Shown: positions 34,734 through 44,219 of the stretch, piece after piece | How positions within the stretch are numbered: position 1 is the first letter of the stretch | Layout of the letters: every line of letters begins with the position of its first letter | Assembly (NCBI RefSeq): GCF_001027745.1 | Contig: NZ_LECU01000006.1 | Span: forward strand, 620,001-684,000 | Reading direction: 5' to 3' | DNA length: 64,000 nt | From: Pedobacter sp. BMA | GTDB lineage: Bacteria; Bacteroidota; Bacteroidia; Sphingobacteriales; Sphingobacteriaceae | Made by a program: the position numbers and the translations under genes | Notes under the pieces: generated by a model | Told to the model about the DNA's origin: nothing | What the model saw: only the letters and a program-made list of their open reading frames with translations | Database searches by the model: none

Positions 34734-36407
34734 ATGAAACATATTTCTGGTAGTTTATGCCGTTCTAAAATAGCTCTCGCATGTATTTTTTTGCTGTCTG
34801 CAGGTTCGGTGATGGCACAGCAGATCCCTAAACTTCCAGTAATTCAGCAGGTTAAATTTAAAAACGATACGACAAATATTGTTTCTTCAGGTGCCAAAGG
34901 CGATGGTATTACTTTAAATACCTCAATGATTAATCAGACAATTTCTGCTGTAAGCAAAAAAGGGGGTGGTGTCGTTTTAATCCCTTCCGGACTATGGTTA
35001 ACTGGCCCTATTGAGCTTAAGAGCAACGTAAACCTTCATTTAAAACGGGATGCTATCCTTCAGTTTACCGATGACTTCAGTCAATACAAATTGGTTGAAG
35101 GAAATTGGGAGGGACAGCCGGCATGGAGAAATCAAAGTCCGATTTCAGGCACTAATCTCGAAAATATCGCCATTACAGGTTCAGGTATTGTAGATGGAAA
35201 TGGTGGCGCCTGGCGCATGGTTAAAAAAGATAAGCTTACGGAAACACAGTGGAAGAAATTAATTGCTTCAGGTGGTGTGGTTAGTGAAGACGGGAAAATG
35301 TGGTACCCATCCGAAAAAACAGTTAAAGGCTCGAAAACTAAAAATGCAGGGTTGATTGTTCCCGGAAAAACTGCTGCTGATTATGAAGATATTAAAGATT
35401 TCTTAAGGCCAAACCTGGTTGTACTTACCAATTGCAAAAAAGTTTTATTAGAAGGAGTTACCTTTCAGAACTCACCGGCATGGAACTTACATCCTCTGCT
35501 TTGCCAGGATTTAACGCTACGAAATTTACAGGTGAAAAACCCCTGGTATGCACAAAACGGAGATGGTGTTGATGTTGAATCATGTAAAAATGTACTCATT
35601 GAAGGCAGTACATTTGATGTTGGCGACGATGGGATCTGCATTAAATCCGGAAGGGATGAAGCCGGGCGCAAGCGTGGCGTTCCGACCGAAAATGTGATTG
35701 TAAGAAATAATGTAGTTTATCACGCACATGGCGGTTTCGTAATCGGTAGTGAAATGAGCGGTGGCGCCAGAAATATCTGGGTTTACGACTGTTCTTTTAT
35801 CGGTACTGACATTGGCCTGCGTTTTAAAACCACACGTGGAAGAGGAGGTGTAGTGGAAAATATCTACGTAAACAATATTAATATGATCGATATTCCCGGC
35901 GAAGCTATTCTGTTCGACATGTATTATGCTGCTGTTGATCCTGTTCCATTAGCAGGGGAGAAGCGTGAGGCAATTAAAACGGTGACAGTACCCGTTACTG
36001 AAGCCACACCCCAGTTTAAAAATTTTTATATCAAAGACATTGTTGCAAACGGTGCTGATAAAGCAATTTTTTTTAGGGGTTTACCCGAAATGAATATTAA
36101 AGATGTTCATCTTGAAAATGTGACCATCCAGGCAAAAAAAGGGATTGAAATCATCGAGGCTTCAGGTATCTCACTCAAAAATGTTAATGTCATTACCGAT
36201 GATACCAATCCGATTGTCAGGGTACAGAATGGTACAAACATCAGCTTCAACGGACTTCTATATAAAAACGGTGCTGATCTTCTGTTTGATATCAGTGGCG
36301 ATAAAACCAGGGGGATAAAAGTTACCGGAACAGATGTATCTAAAGCAAAGAAAACATCGGCATTTGGCGAAGGTATTGATCAATCGGTATTGGAGATTGC
36401 AAAATGA
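34734..36407 (+). CDS. Polygalacturonase, GH28
   Basis: The 557-residue secreted enzyme (signal ends near VMAQ) has the GH28 catalytic set: NGDGVDVESC (about 275), VGDDGICIKSG (about 296), AHGGFVIGSE (about 330) and RFKTTRGRGG (about 362). It hydrolyses demethylated pectin to galacturonate or short oligomers. ATG 34734 is chosen because it starts the signal peptide; the frame is open to 34650. Its stop overlaps the GH105 start by 4 nt (ATGA). Confidence 0.94.
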   Translation: MKHISGSLCRSKIALACIFLLSAGSVMAQQIPKLPVIQQVKFKNDTTNIVSSGAKGDGITLNTSMINQTISAVSKKGGGVVLIPSGLWLTGPIELKSNVNLHLKRDAILQFTDDFSQYKLVEGNWEGQPAWRNQSPISGTNLENIAITGSGIVDGNGGAWRMVKKDKLTETQWKKLIASGGVVSEDGKMWYPSEKTVKGSKTKNAGLIVPGKTAADYEDIKDFLRPNLVVLTNCKKVLLEGVTFQNSPAWNLHPLLCQDLTLRNLQVKNPWYAQNGDGVDVESCKNVLIEGSTFDVGDDGICIKSGRDEAGRKRGVPTENVIVRNNVVYHAHGGFVIGSEMSGGARNIWVYDCSFIGTDIGLRFKTTRGRGGVVENIYVNNINMIDIPGEAILFDMYYAAVDPVPLAGEKREAIKTVTVPVTEATPQFKNFYIKDIVANGADKAIFFRGLPEMNIKDVHLENVTIQAKKGIEIIEASGISLKNVNVITDDTNPIVRVQNGTNISFNGLLYKNGADLLFDISGDKTRGIKVTGTDVSKAKKTSAFGEGIDQSVLEIAK

Positions 36408-38344
36408 AAAACATGAAGAGAACAATTTTATATACAGCGGTAGCCATTTTAGGATGCTCATCTTTGGTTCAAAATAGTTTTGCTCAAAAGAAACTTTCTG
36501 AACAGTTGACATTAACTGCAATGGAAAAGCTATTTCAGGATACAACCGTTTTAAAAGGTGCAAAAGGCCCGAGATGGAGTTACGATATGGGAGTTGTGCT
36601 CGAAGGTGCAGCGGCGGTTTGGCGCAATACCGGTGATGGGAAGTATTTCAAATACATCCAGTCTTCCATGGATGCCTACCTGGATAAAGAAGGAAATATT
36701 GCCACCTATAAAGCTGAAGATTTTAATATCGACAATGTTAAAAATGGCCGCTCTCTCTTGCTGTTATATAAAGTAACTGGTCAGCAAAAATACTTACTGG
36801 CTGCTACTCGTTTATACGATCAGTTACAAAAACAGCCCCGTACCAATGAGGGAGGTTTTTGGCATAAAAAAATATATCCTAATCAAATGTGGTTGGATGG
36901 CTTGTACATGGGCGAGCCATTTTATGCTGAATACGCCAAACTGATGAAAAAAGATGCTGCTTTCGACGATGTGGCAAAGCAGTTTATCTTAATGGAAAAG
37001 AATGCACGTGAAGCAAAAACGGGCTTGCTTTATCATGGTTATGATGAAAGTAAAACAGAGCAATGGGCAGATAAAACTACAGGTCGTTCGCCTAATTTCT
37101 GGGCAAGGGCGATGGGTTGGTACATCATGGCTTTGGTTGATGTATTGGATAATTTCCCTGAAAATCATCCGCAACGGAAGGAATTGTTAGCGATATTGAA
37201 CCGTACGGCAACTGCAACAGTGAAATATCAGGACCAAAAATCAGGTGTTTGGTTTGATATCATGGATATGCCGGCAAGAAAAGGCAACTATCTTGAAAGT
37301 TCAGCATCAAGCATGTTCGTTTACGGCCTGGCAAAAGGTGTTCGGAAAGGCTGGTTACCTCAGTCTTTTATGGCTGCCGCAAATAAAGGTTATGCCGGAC
37401 TGAAAAAAGAATTTATTGAAAATGCCGGTGACGAACGTGTAAACTTAACCAAAACGGTTTCTGTTTCCGGTTTAGGGGGTAAGCCGAAATACCGTGATGG
37501 AAGTTTCGATTATTACATTAGCGAAAAGGTGATTACAAATGATCCAAAAGGCATGGGGGCATTTGTATGTGCTGCGGCAGAGATGGAAACAGATGCTTTA
37601 CCAAAAATTGGTAAAGGCTTAACCGTAACGGTCGATAATTTCTTTAACAACGAATATATAACCGGACCAACCGGGGATAAAATCCCCTTTCATTATGTTT
37701 GGGATGAAGATGATAACAACGGATTTTCCTTATTTGGTAAGGTATTCAACGACGCCGGTGTAAAAACAACTACACTGAAATCAGCACCTACAACTGCAAA
37801 TTTAAAGGGAACTAATATTTATATCATCGTAGATCCGGATACTGAGAAGGAAACTGCCAATCCAAACTTTATGACTGCAGAGCATGCGAAGCAGGTTAGC
37901 GAATGGGTAAAAGCTGGCGGCGTACTGGTATTGTTGTTAAATGATGCAGGAAACTGTGAAATCGCGAAATTCAATGTTTTGCCTGAAAGCTTCGGCATTC
38001 ACTTTAACGAGGATAGCCGCAATAAGGTGCAGGGTGCAAACTTTGAGCAAGGGGCTGTCCAGATACCCGCGGGAAATTCCATATTTAAAACAGCAAAAAA
38101 GGTTTACATCAAAGAAATTTCAACCATTGTTGCGAAGAATCCGGCAGCATCCGCTTTAACAGATAAAGGAGATGTAGTTATCGCAACCGCTAAATATGGA
38201 AAAGGAACCGTTTTCGCAGTTGGCGATCCCTGGTTTTACAACGAGTATATCGATGGAAGAAAGCTGCCCGCGGAGTTTGAAAACTTCAAAGCCACTAACG
38301 ATTTGGTTAACTGGTTAATTAAGCAGGTTCCAGGTAAGAAATAA
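36404..38344 (+). CDS. GH105 unsaturated glucuronyl hydrolase with an extra C-terminal domain
   Basis: Residues about 30-400 form the (alpha/alpha)6 barrel of GH105: RWSYDMGVVLEGAAAVW, MWLDGLYMGEPFYAEYA, RAMGWYIMALVDVLD and YLESSASSMFVYGLAKG. Such enzymes remove unsaturated uronic acid from oligogalacturonide or rhamnogalacturonan ends left by lyases. Residues about 410-646 add a Rossmann-like domain (GTNIYIIVDPDTE, WVKAGGVLVLLLNDAGN, VFAVGDPWFYNEYID) resembling DUF4350/glutamine-amidotransferase-like folds. A signal peptide is present. It overlaps GH28 by 4 nt. Confidence 0.9.
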   Translation: MKNMKRTILYTAVAILGCSSLVQNSFAQKKLSEQLTLTAMEKLFQDTTVLKGAKGPRWSYDMGVVLEGAAAVWRNTGDGKYFKYIQSSMDAYLDKEGNIATYKAEDFNIDNVKNGRSLLLLYKVTGQQKYLLAATRLYDQLQKQPRTNEGGFWHKKIYPNQMWLDGLYMGEPFYAEYAKLMKKDAAFDDVAKQFILMEKNAREAKTGLLYHGYDESKTEQWADKTTGRSPNFWARAMGWYIMALVDVLDNFPENHPQRKELLAILNRTATATVKYQDQKSGVWFDIMDMPARKGNYLESSASSMFVYGLAKGVRKGWLPQSFMAAANKGYAGLKKEFIENAGDERVNLTKTVSVSGLGGKPKYRDGSFDYYISEKVITNDPKGMGAFVCAAAEMETDALPKIGKGLTVTVDNFFNNEYITGPTGDKIPFHYVWDEDDNNGFSLFGKVFNDAGVKTTTLKSAPTTANLKGTNIYIIVDPDTEKETANPNFMTAEHAKQVSEWVKAGGVLVLLLNDAGNCEIAKFNVLPESFGIHFNEDSRNKVQGANFEQGAVQIPAGNSIFKTAKKVYIKEISTIVAKNPAASALTDKGDVVIATAKYGKGTVFAVGDPWFYNEYIDGRKLPAEFENFKATNDLVNWLIKQVPGKK

Positions 38345-38428
38345 AAATTTGTCGGGGAAATTCAGTAATCACGGTGATAAATTTCCGTGTTAATTGCCAG
38401 TTCCAGGACTAAAGATAAACTAGCAAAC

Positions 38429-39445
38429 ATGATGAGAATTAAAGTATTATTAACCCTTTTTTGTAGCATGCTGCTTGCGACATCTTACGCGCAGTTCGCA
38501 ACAGATTCTACTGCAGAAAAAATGCTGGTTTATCAACTCGGAAACGGGGGCTGGCCTAAGCAGCTTGAAGATAAAAGTGTGGTGAATTATGATGCTGCAC
38601 TCAGTCCGGAATTACTGGCTAAAATTAAGTCAACCAAAGATCTGCATGCAACCTTTGATAACAAAGCCACCAGCAGAGAAGTGATTTATTTGGTTAAGGC
38701 ATATAAAAAGACCGGGAACAAAGCCTATTTACAGGCTGCCGAAAAAGGGATAGATTATATTCTGACTGCTCAGTATGGAAATGGGGGCTGGCCGCAATAT
38801 TACCCGGATAAAGCATTGTACCGATCGGAAATTACTTTCAATGATGATGCAATGATCAACGTATTAAACATCCTTCAGGATGTTGCAACCAAAAGAAATG
38901 ATTTCGAAGCGGTAGATGCCAAATACGTTCCCAAAGCCGCCAAAGCAGTTACGGCAGGAGTAAATTGTATTTTACAAACACAGGTGAATCAGAATGGTCA
39001 GCTGACGATTTGGGCTGCTCAATATGACAAAGATTCCCTTCTGCCTGCAAAAGCAAGGAACTTTGAGCCTGCATCACTTGCCACAAGTGAATCGGTTGGT
39101 ATTGTCCGTTTTCTAATGTCAGTGGATAAACCTTCTGAAGGGATCAAAACTGCTGTAGCGGCTGCTTTGAAATGGTTTGAGACCTATAAGATAAAAGGTT
39201 ATCGTTTCGACAGGGAAAAAGGAAAAGTGGCAGCGCTCGTAGCCGATGATAGCAGTATGGTTTGGGCCCGGTTTTACGATCTGGAGAAGAACGCTCCTAT
39301 TTTTGGCGACCGTGACAATACCATCAAGTCTAAACTGGAAGAATTGAGCCCTGAAAGGCGAAGTGGTTACGCATGGTACGGAAACTGGGCGCAAAAATTA
39401 ATTGAAAAAGAATACCCGAAGTGGTTAGCTGCTAAGGGGAAATAG
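38429..39445 (+). CDS. Pectate lyase, PL10
   Basis: From ATG 38429 the 338-residue product has a signal peptide (to SYAQ) and an alpha/alpha-barrel lyase: QLGNGGWPKQ, DNKATSREVIYLVKAY, QYGNGGWPQYYPD, FNDDAMINVLNIL, EPASLATSESVGIVRFLM, WARFYDL and ERRSGYAWYG. It cleaves polygalacturonate by beta-elimination, making unsaturated oligomers. The frame is open to 38387, but those codons precede the signal. The enzymes for unsaturated monomers (KduI, KduD) are not in the window. Confidence 0.92.
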   Translation: MMRIKVLLTLFCSMLLATSYAQFATDSTAEKMLVYQLGNGGWPKQLEDKSVVNYDAALSPELLAKIKSTKDLHATFDNKATSREVIYLVKAYKKTGNKAYLQAAEKGIDYILTAQYGNGGWPQYYPDKALYRSEITFNDDAMINVLNILQDVATKRNDFEAVDAKYVPKAAKAVTAGVNCILQTQVNQNGQLTIWAAQYDKDSLLPAKARNFEPASLATSESVGIVRFLMSVDKPSEGIKTAVAAALKWFETYKIKGYRFDREKGKVAALVADDSSMVWARFYDLEKNAPIFGDRDNTIKSKLEELSPERRSGYAWYGNWAQKLIEKEYPKWLAAKGK

Positions 39446-39474
39446 AAAATTTATATAACGGAAATCGTAAGAAC

Positions 39475-40986
39475 ATGATTTTAAACAAGGAGAATTTACA
39501 GCACATCAATGGCGAAAAGGTTTTGAAGCCTACAGCAGAAATGTTGGAGTTACCAGAAAAAGTAATCCAATTTGGGACTGGTGTTTTATTGCGCGGTTTG
39601 CCTGACTACTTTATTGATAAAGCCAATCATCAGGGGATTTTCAACGGAAGAATAGTGGTGGTTAAAACAACTTCCAAAGCAGGTGTTGATGATTTCGCTG
39701 ATCAGAATGGTCTATATACGCTTTGCGTAAAAGGCATCGAAGATGGAGTTGTGGTAGAGGAAAACTCAATTAATTCATCTATTAGCCGGGTATTATCGGC
39801 TACTTCCGAATGGGAGGAGATTTTAAAAACAGCCCGTCAGCCAGAGATGAAAGTCGTTATTTCCAACACTACTGAAATCGGTATTGTAAAAAGTGAAGAT
39901 AAGATTACCGATTACCCGCCACAATCTTTTCCGGGTAAACTCCTCGCGTTTCTTTTTGAACGATATCAAGCTTTCAATGGCTCGGAGGAAAGCGGAATGG
40001 TTATCGTGCCTACTGAGTTAATCAGCGATAATGCAGATAAGCTCAAGGAAATTATCCTTGACCTCGCTATTCAGAACAAGTTAGGCTGGGATTTCGAAAA
40101 CTGGCTTAAAACGGCCAACTATTTTTGTAAAACATTGGTAGACCGGATTGTACCTGGCAAACTCCCTGCTGAAGAACAGAAGAAAATTGAGGCAGAATTG
40201 GGTTACAGTGATGGTTTAATGATTATGGCAGAGCCATTCAGACTTTGGGCAATTGAATCGTCGAGCGAAAAGGTGAAAGAAATTCTGTCTTTTGCAAAAG
40301 CAGACAAAGGTATTTTTATTGTTCCTTCGATAGATAAGTTTAAAGAGTTAAAACTTCGTTTATTAAACGGAACACATACCATTAGTTGTGGACTGGCTAT
40401 CCTGGCGGGATTTCATACGGTGAAAGAAGCCATGCAGGATGAGGAGTTCTCGGCACACGTACTTGAACTGATGAAAACAGAAATAGCGCCGGTGGTTGAA
40501 AATGCCGACATCACTGCTGATGAGGCTATTGCCTTTGCCAATAGTGTTGTAGACCGTTTCAGTAACCCTTTTCTGGAGCACCAGTGGCAGGCAATCACGC
40601 TAAACTATACTTCAAAACTGCAGATGCGTAACATGCCTTTAATCAGAGGGTATTACGCGCTTAAGAACGAAGTTCCACAGCTTACAGCTTTAGGTGTAGC
40701 AGCGTACATCATTTTTATGAATGTAACCAAAGATGGTGAATCATACAGTGCTCAGGTAAACGGTAAAAACTATCCTATACAGGATGAAATGGCGGATGTT
40801 TTGTTCGGTTACTGGCAGAACCCGGAAACGGTTGTAGATAATACGCTTGGCGACAGACGCTTATGGGATAAAAACCTCAATAATTATCCTGGCTTCAATG
40901 AAGCCGTAAAATCTTACGTTGAATTATTACAGAATAAAGGTGCAAAGGAAACTTTAAGTAACTTGCATACAGAAAGAACAGCTTAA
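39475..40986 (+). CDS. uxaB: Tagaturonate reductase (altronate oxidoreductase)
   Basis: UxaB reduces tagaturonate to altronate with NADH. The 503-residue mannitol-dehydrogenase-like protein has VIQFGTGVLLRGLPDYFIDKA at its Rossmann start, VVISNTTEIGI, and LRLLNGTHTISCGLAILAGFHTV, the family's active-site Asn-His region. Cytosolic. It starts 30 nt after PL10 and ends 4 nt before uxaA, so catabolic and secreted functions are coupled. Confidence 0.94.
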   Translation: MILNKENLQHINGEKVLKPTAEMLELPEKVIQFGTGVLLRGLPDYFIDKANHQGIFNGRIVVVKTTSKAGVDDFADQNGLYTLCVKGIEDGVVVEENSINSSISRVLSATSEWEEILKTARQPEMKVVISNTTEIGIVKSEDKITDYPPQSFPGKLLAFLFERYQAFNGSEESGMVIVPTELISDNADKLKEIILDLAIQNKLGWDFENWLKTANYFCKTLVDRIVPGKLPAEEQKKIEAELGYSDGLMIMAEPFRLWAIESSSEKVKEILSFAKADKGIFIVPSIDKFKELKLRLLNGTHTISCGLAILAGFHTVKEAMQDEEFSAHVLELMKTEIAPVVENADITADEAIAFANSVVDRFSNPFLEHQWQAITLNYTSKLQMRNMPLIRGYYALKNEVPQLTALGVAAYIIFMNVTKDGESYSAQVNGKNYPIQDEMADVLFGYWQNPETVVDNTLGDRRLWDKNLNNYPGFNEAVKSYVELLQNKGAKETLSNLHTERTA

Positions 40987-40989
40987 AAA

Positions 40990-42636
40990 ATGGTAACTAG
41001 AATTTTAAAAATCCATCCCAACGACAATGTATTGGTAGCCTTACAGGACCTGGCTAAGGGTGAAACAGTGATATATGATGGACAGGATTATATTTTGCAT
41101 GATGATATTCAGGCGAAGCACAAATTTTTTATGCAGGATATGAATCCGGGTGACCACATCATGATGTACGGGGTACTGGTGGGAAAGGCGCAGCATTTCA
41201 TTCCGAAAGGTGGATTGATGGATACCGAAAATACTAAACATGCTTCAGAACCTTTTGAGTTCAAACCTTACCATTATCAATGGCAGGCTCCTGATGTGTC
41301 GAAATTTGAGGGGAGAACCTTTAATGGATACCACAGAAGTGATGGCCGGGTAGGCACAGCCAATTACTGGTTGTTTATCCCGACAGTATTTTGTGAAAAC
41401 CGTAATCTTGATGTGATCCGTGAGGCTTTACACAATGAGCTGGGATATGCTGTAACCGATAAGTATAAATCTTATGCGCATCATCTGGTGGAGGCATATA
41501 AGAATGGAGAAAATATTGAAGATGCCGATACCACTTCCATCGGACAGGCAAATCCGGTTGCAAACCGTATTTTTAAAAATGTAGATGGCATTAAATTTTT
41601 GAATCATCAGGGAGGTTGCGGAGGTACCCGTCAGGATGCAGCGGTGTTAAGCAAGCTTCTTGCTGCTTATGCCGATCACCCAAATGTTGCGGGAGTTACC
41701 GTTTTGAGTTTGGGATGCCAGAATTTACAGGTAAAGGATTTTATGGACGACCTTAAACAGCGGTCTCCAAATTTTGATAAACCTTTATTTGTTTTTGAAC
41801 AGCAGCAGTCTCAAAGTGAAGAGCAACTGGTAAAAGAAGCCATCAGAAAAACTTTTATCGGCTTAACGGAAATCAATAAAATTGAGCGCCAGCCTGCACC
41901 AGTTAGTAAACTGGTTTTAGGTGTAAAATGTGGTGGCAGTGACGGCTTTAGCGGCATCAGTGCAAACCCTGCAGTGGGTTATACTTCAGATTTGCTGGTA
42001 GCACTGGGTGGAACCGTTCTTTTAGCGGAATTTCCTGAGCTTTGCGGTGCCGAACAGCAATTGATTGACCGCACAAAAGATGAAACCGCTGCACGTAAAT
42101 TTATTCAGTTGATGACCGCCTATAACCAGGCTGCTGAAAACGTTGGATCAGGCTTTTTCATGAACCCGTCTCCTGGAAATATCAAAGATGGATTAATAAC
42201 CGATGCGATTAAAAGTACCGGTGCAGCAAAAAAAGGCGGTACTTCACCGGTTGAAGACGTTTTAGATTACACCGAACCAGCCACGAAGCCAGGATTAAAC
42301 CTGGTATGTACACCTGGAAACGACGTAGAAGCGACAACGGGTAAAGCTGCATCAGGTGCAACCTTAATTTTGTTTACTACTGGTTTGGGTACACCTACCG
42401 GAAACCCTGTGTGTCCGACAATCAAAGTAGCCACTAATAATGTTTTAACCAAACGTATGGGTGATATCATTGATATCAACTGCGGTCCGGTTATCGAAGG
42501 GGAAAAAACCATTGAGCAAATGGGTGAAGATATTCTGGAATACTGCATCAGGGCGGCCAGTGGGGAAGTAATTCCTAAGGCGGTTCTTTTGAATCAGGAT
42601 GACTTTATTCCCTGGAAACGTGGGGTAAGTCTTTAG
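40990..42636 (+). CDS. uxaA: Altronate dehydratase
   Basis: UxaA dehydrates altronate to 2-keto-3-deoxygluconate with an iron cofactor. The 548-residue protein has an N-terminal SAF-like domain (ILKIHPNDNVLVALQDLAKGE) and a C-terminal domain with GYHRSDGRVGTANYW, HQGGCGGTRQDA, LGVKCGGSDGFSGISANPA and GTPTGNPVCPTIKV. Both domains are in one chain. It starts 4 nt after uxaB. Confidence 0.95.
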   Translation: MVTRILKIHPNDNVLVALQDLAKGETVIYDGQDYILHDDIQAKHKFFMQDMNPGDHIMMYGVLVGKAQHFIPKGGLMDTENTKHASEPFEFKPYHYQWQAPDVSKFEGRTFNGYHRSDGRVGTANYWLFIPTVFCENRNLDVIREALHNELGYAVTDKYKSYAHHLVEAYKNGENIEDADTTSIGQANPVANRIFKNVDGIKFLNHQGGCGGTRQDAAVLSKLLAAYADHPNVAGVTVLSLGCQNLQVKDFMDDLKQRSPNFDKPLFVFEQQQSQSEEQLVKEAIRKTFIGLTEINKIERQPAPVSKLVLGVKCGGSDGFSGISANPAVGYTSDLLVALGGTVLLAEFPELCGAEQQLIDRTKDETAARKFIQLMTAYNQAAENVGSGFFMNPSPGNIKDGLITDAIKSTGAAKKGGTSPVEDVLDYTEPATKPGLNLVCTPGNDVEATTGKAASGATLILFTTGLGTPTGNPVCPTIKVATNNVLTKRMGDIIDINCGPVIEGEKTIEQMGEDILEYCIRAASGEVIPKAVLLNQDDFIPWKRGVSL

Positions 42637-42725
42637 GCTTTAACGGTTATATCATTAATAAAAATATTTATAGTAAGCGGGCTTTAACAATCGCCCGCCC
42701 GCTTTCTCAACTCATAAAGAAAAGC

Positions 42726-44126
42726 ATGAAACCTTTTTTAGATGACAACTTCCTGTTGCAGAACGAAACTGCTGTAAAGTTGTACCACGATTACGCAAAA
42801 TCGTTACCCATTATCGATTATCATAATCATTTAATTCCGGAACAGATTGCCAACGATAAGCAGTTTGAAAACATTACTCAGGTTTGGTTAGCAGGCGACC
42901 ACTATAAGTGGAGAGCTATGCGTGCAAACGGGGTTGATGAAAGATATATTACAGGCGATGCTTCGGATTTTGAAAAATTCGAAAAGTGGGCAGAAACGGT
43001 GCCTTACACTTTACGAAACCCATTATATCACTGGACACATTTGGAGTTACAAAGGTATTTTGGTATTACCGACATTTTATCGGGTAAAACCGCACGTAAA
43101 ATCTATGATGAGTGTGCTGCCAAATTACAAACTCCGGAATATTCGGTACGTGGCTTACTGGCGAAAATGAATGTGGAAACCGTTTGTACTACCGATGATC
43201 CCCTCGATAGTTTGAACTTTCACCAACAGCTAGCCAGTGAGGGTGTAGCACTTAAAATGTTGCCTGCTTTCCGTCCGGATAAAGCCATGAACAGTGACGA
43301 TGTAGAAGGATTAAACGAATATATTGATAAGCTGGAAACTGTTTCAGGGATGTCGATTACAAACTTCCTACAGTACATTGATGCCTTAAAGGGCCGTCAT
43401 GATTATTTTGCTGAAAATGGTTGTTCGGTTTCTGACCATGGCTTGGAGCAAATTTATGCTGAAGATTATACCGATCAGGAGATCACCGCTATCTTCGATA
43501 AAATAAGAAGCAAACAAGCCATTTCATACGACGAGAATCTCAAATTTAAATCGGCGATGCTGATTTATTTTGCGGAGTGGGACCACGAAAAAGGTTGGGT
43601 ACAACAGTACCACTTAGGCGCATTGAGAAACAATAATGCCCGTATGCTGCGCCAGTTAGGGCCTGATACAGGCTGGGACTCGATAGGTGATTTTAGTCAG
43701 GCACGAATGCTCTCTAAGTTTTTAAACCGTTTAGATAATCAGGATAAACTGGCTAAAACCATCATTTACAATTTAAATCCTGCCGACAATGAATTAATTG
43801 CAACAATGATCGGAAACTTCAACGACGGATCTGTTGCCGGTAAAGTTCAGTTTGGATCAGCATGGTGGTTTTTGGATCAGAAGGACGGAATGATTAAGCA
43901 ATTAAATGCCCTGTCAAACATGGGCTTGTTGAGCCGCCTGGTAGGAATGTTAACCGATTCGCGAAGTTTCTTATCATTCCCTCGTCATGAGTATTTCAGA
44001 AGAATAGTTTGTAACCTGTTTGGAGAGGATATTGAAAACGGTGAACTGCCTGATGATTTAGAGTGGGTGGGTAAAATAGTGCAGGATATTTCGTACTTTA
44101 ACGCAAAAAATTACTTTACATTTTAA
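42726..44126 (+). CDS. uxaC: Uronate isomerase
   Basis: UxaC converts galacturonate to tagaturonate (and glucuronate to fructuronate), the entry step. The 466-residue amidohydrolase-superfamily TIM barrel shows PIIDYHNHLIPEQI (metal HxH), ETVCTTDDPLDSL, KMLPAFRPDKA and MLTDSRSFLSFPRHEYFRRI, the isomerase ending. It is 89 nt after uxaA. A hairpin lies between it and kdgK. Confidence 0.95.
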   Translation: MKPFLDDNFLLQNETAVKLYHDYAKSLPIIDYHNHLIPEQIANDKQFENITQVWLAGDHYKWRAMRANGVDERYITGDASDFEKFEKWAETVPYTLRNPLYHWTHLELQRYFGITDILSGKTARKIYDECAAKLQTPEYSVRGLLAKMNVETVCTTDDPLDSLNFHQQLASEGVALKMLPAFRPDKAMNSDDVEGLNEYIDKLETVSGMSITNFLQYIDALKGRHDYFAENGCSVSDHGLEQIYAEDYTDQEITAIFDKIRSKQAISYDENLKFKSAMLIYFAEWDHEKGWVQQYHLGALRNNNARMLRQLGPDTGWDSIGDFSQARMLSKFLNRLDNQDKLAKTIIYNLNPADNELIATMIGNFNDGSVAGKVQFGSAWWFLDQKDGMIKQLNALSNMGLLSRLVGMLTDSRSFLSFPRHEYFRRIVCNLFGEDIENGELPDDLEWVGKIVQDISYFNAKNYFTF

Positions 44127-44143
44127 CCATTATAAGGCTTTTT

Positions 44144-44188
44144 GAAAGGAAATCTTTTGAATGATATCATTTCAAACGTTTTCCTTTC
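44144..44188 (+). promoter_or_regulatory. Intercistronic hairpin uxaC-kdgK
   Basis: GAAAGGAAA (44144-44152) pairs with TTTCCTTTC (44180-44188), and an inner TTGAATGAT/ATCATTTCAA stem with one bulge fills the middle. It could stabilise or process the polycistronic mRNA; no T tract follows directly. Confidence 0.5.
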
Positions 44189-44219
44189 CTTTTCATACAG
44201 TTGATAGAAACTGCATAAA

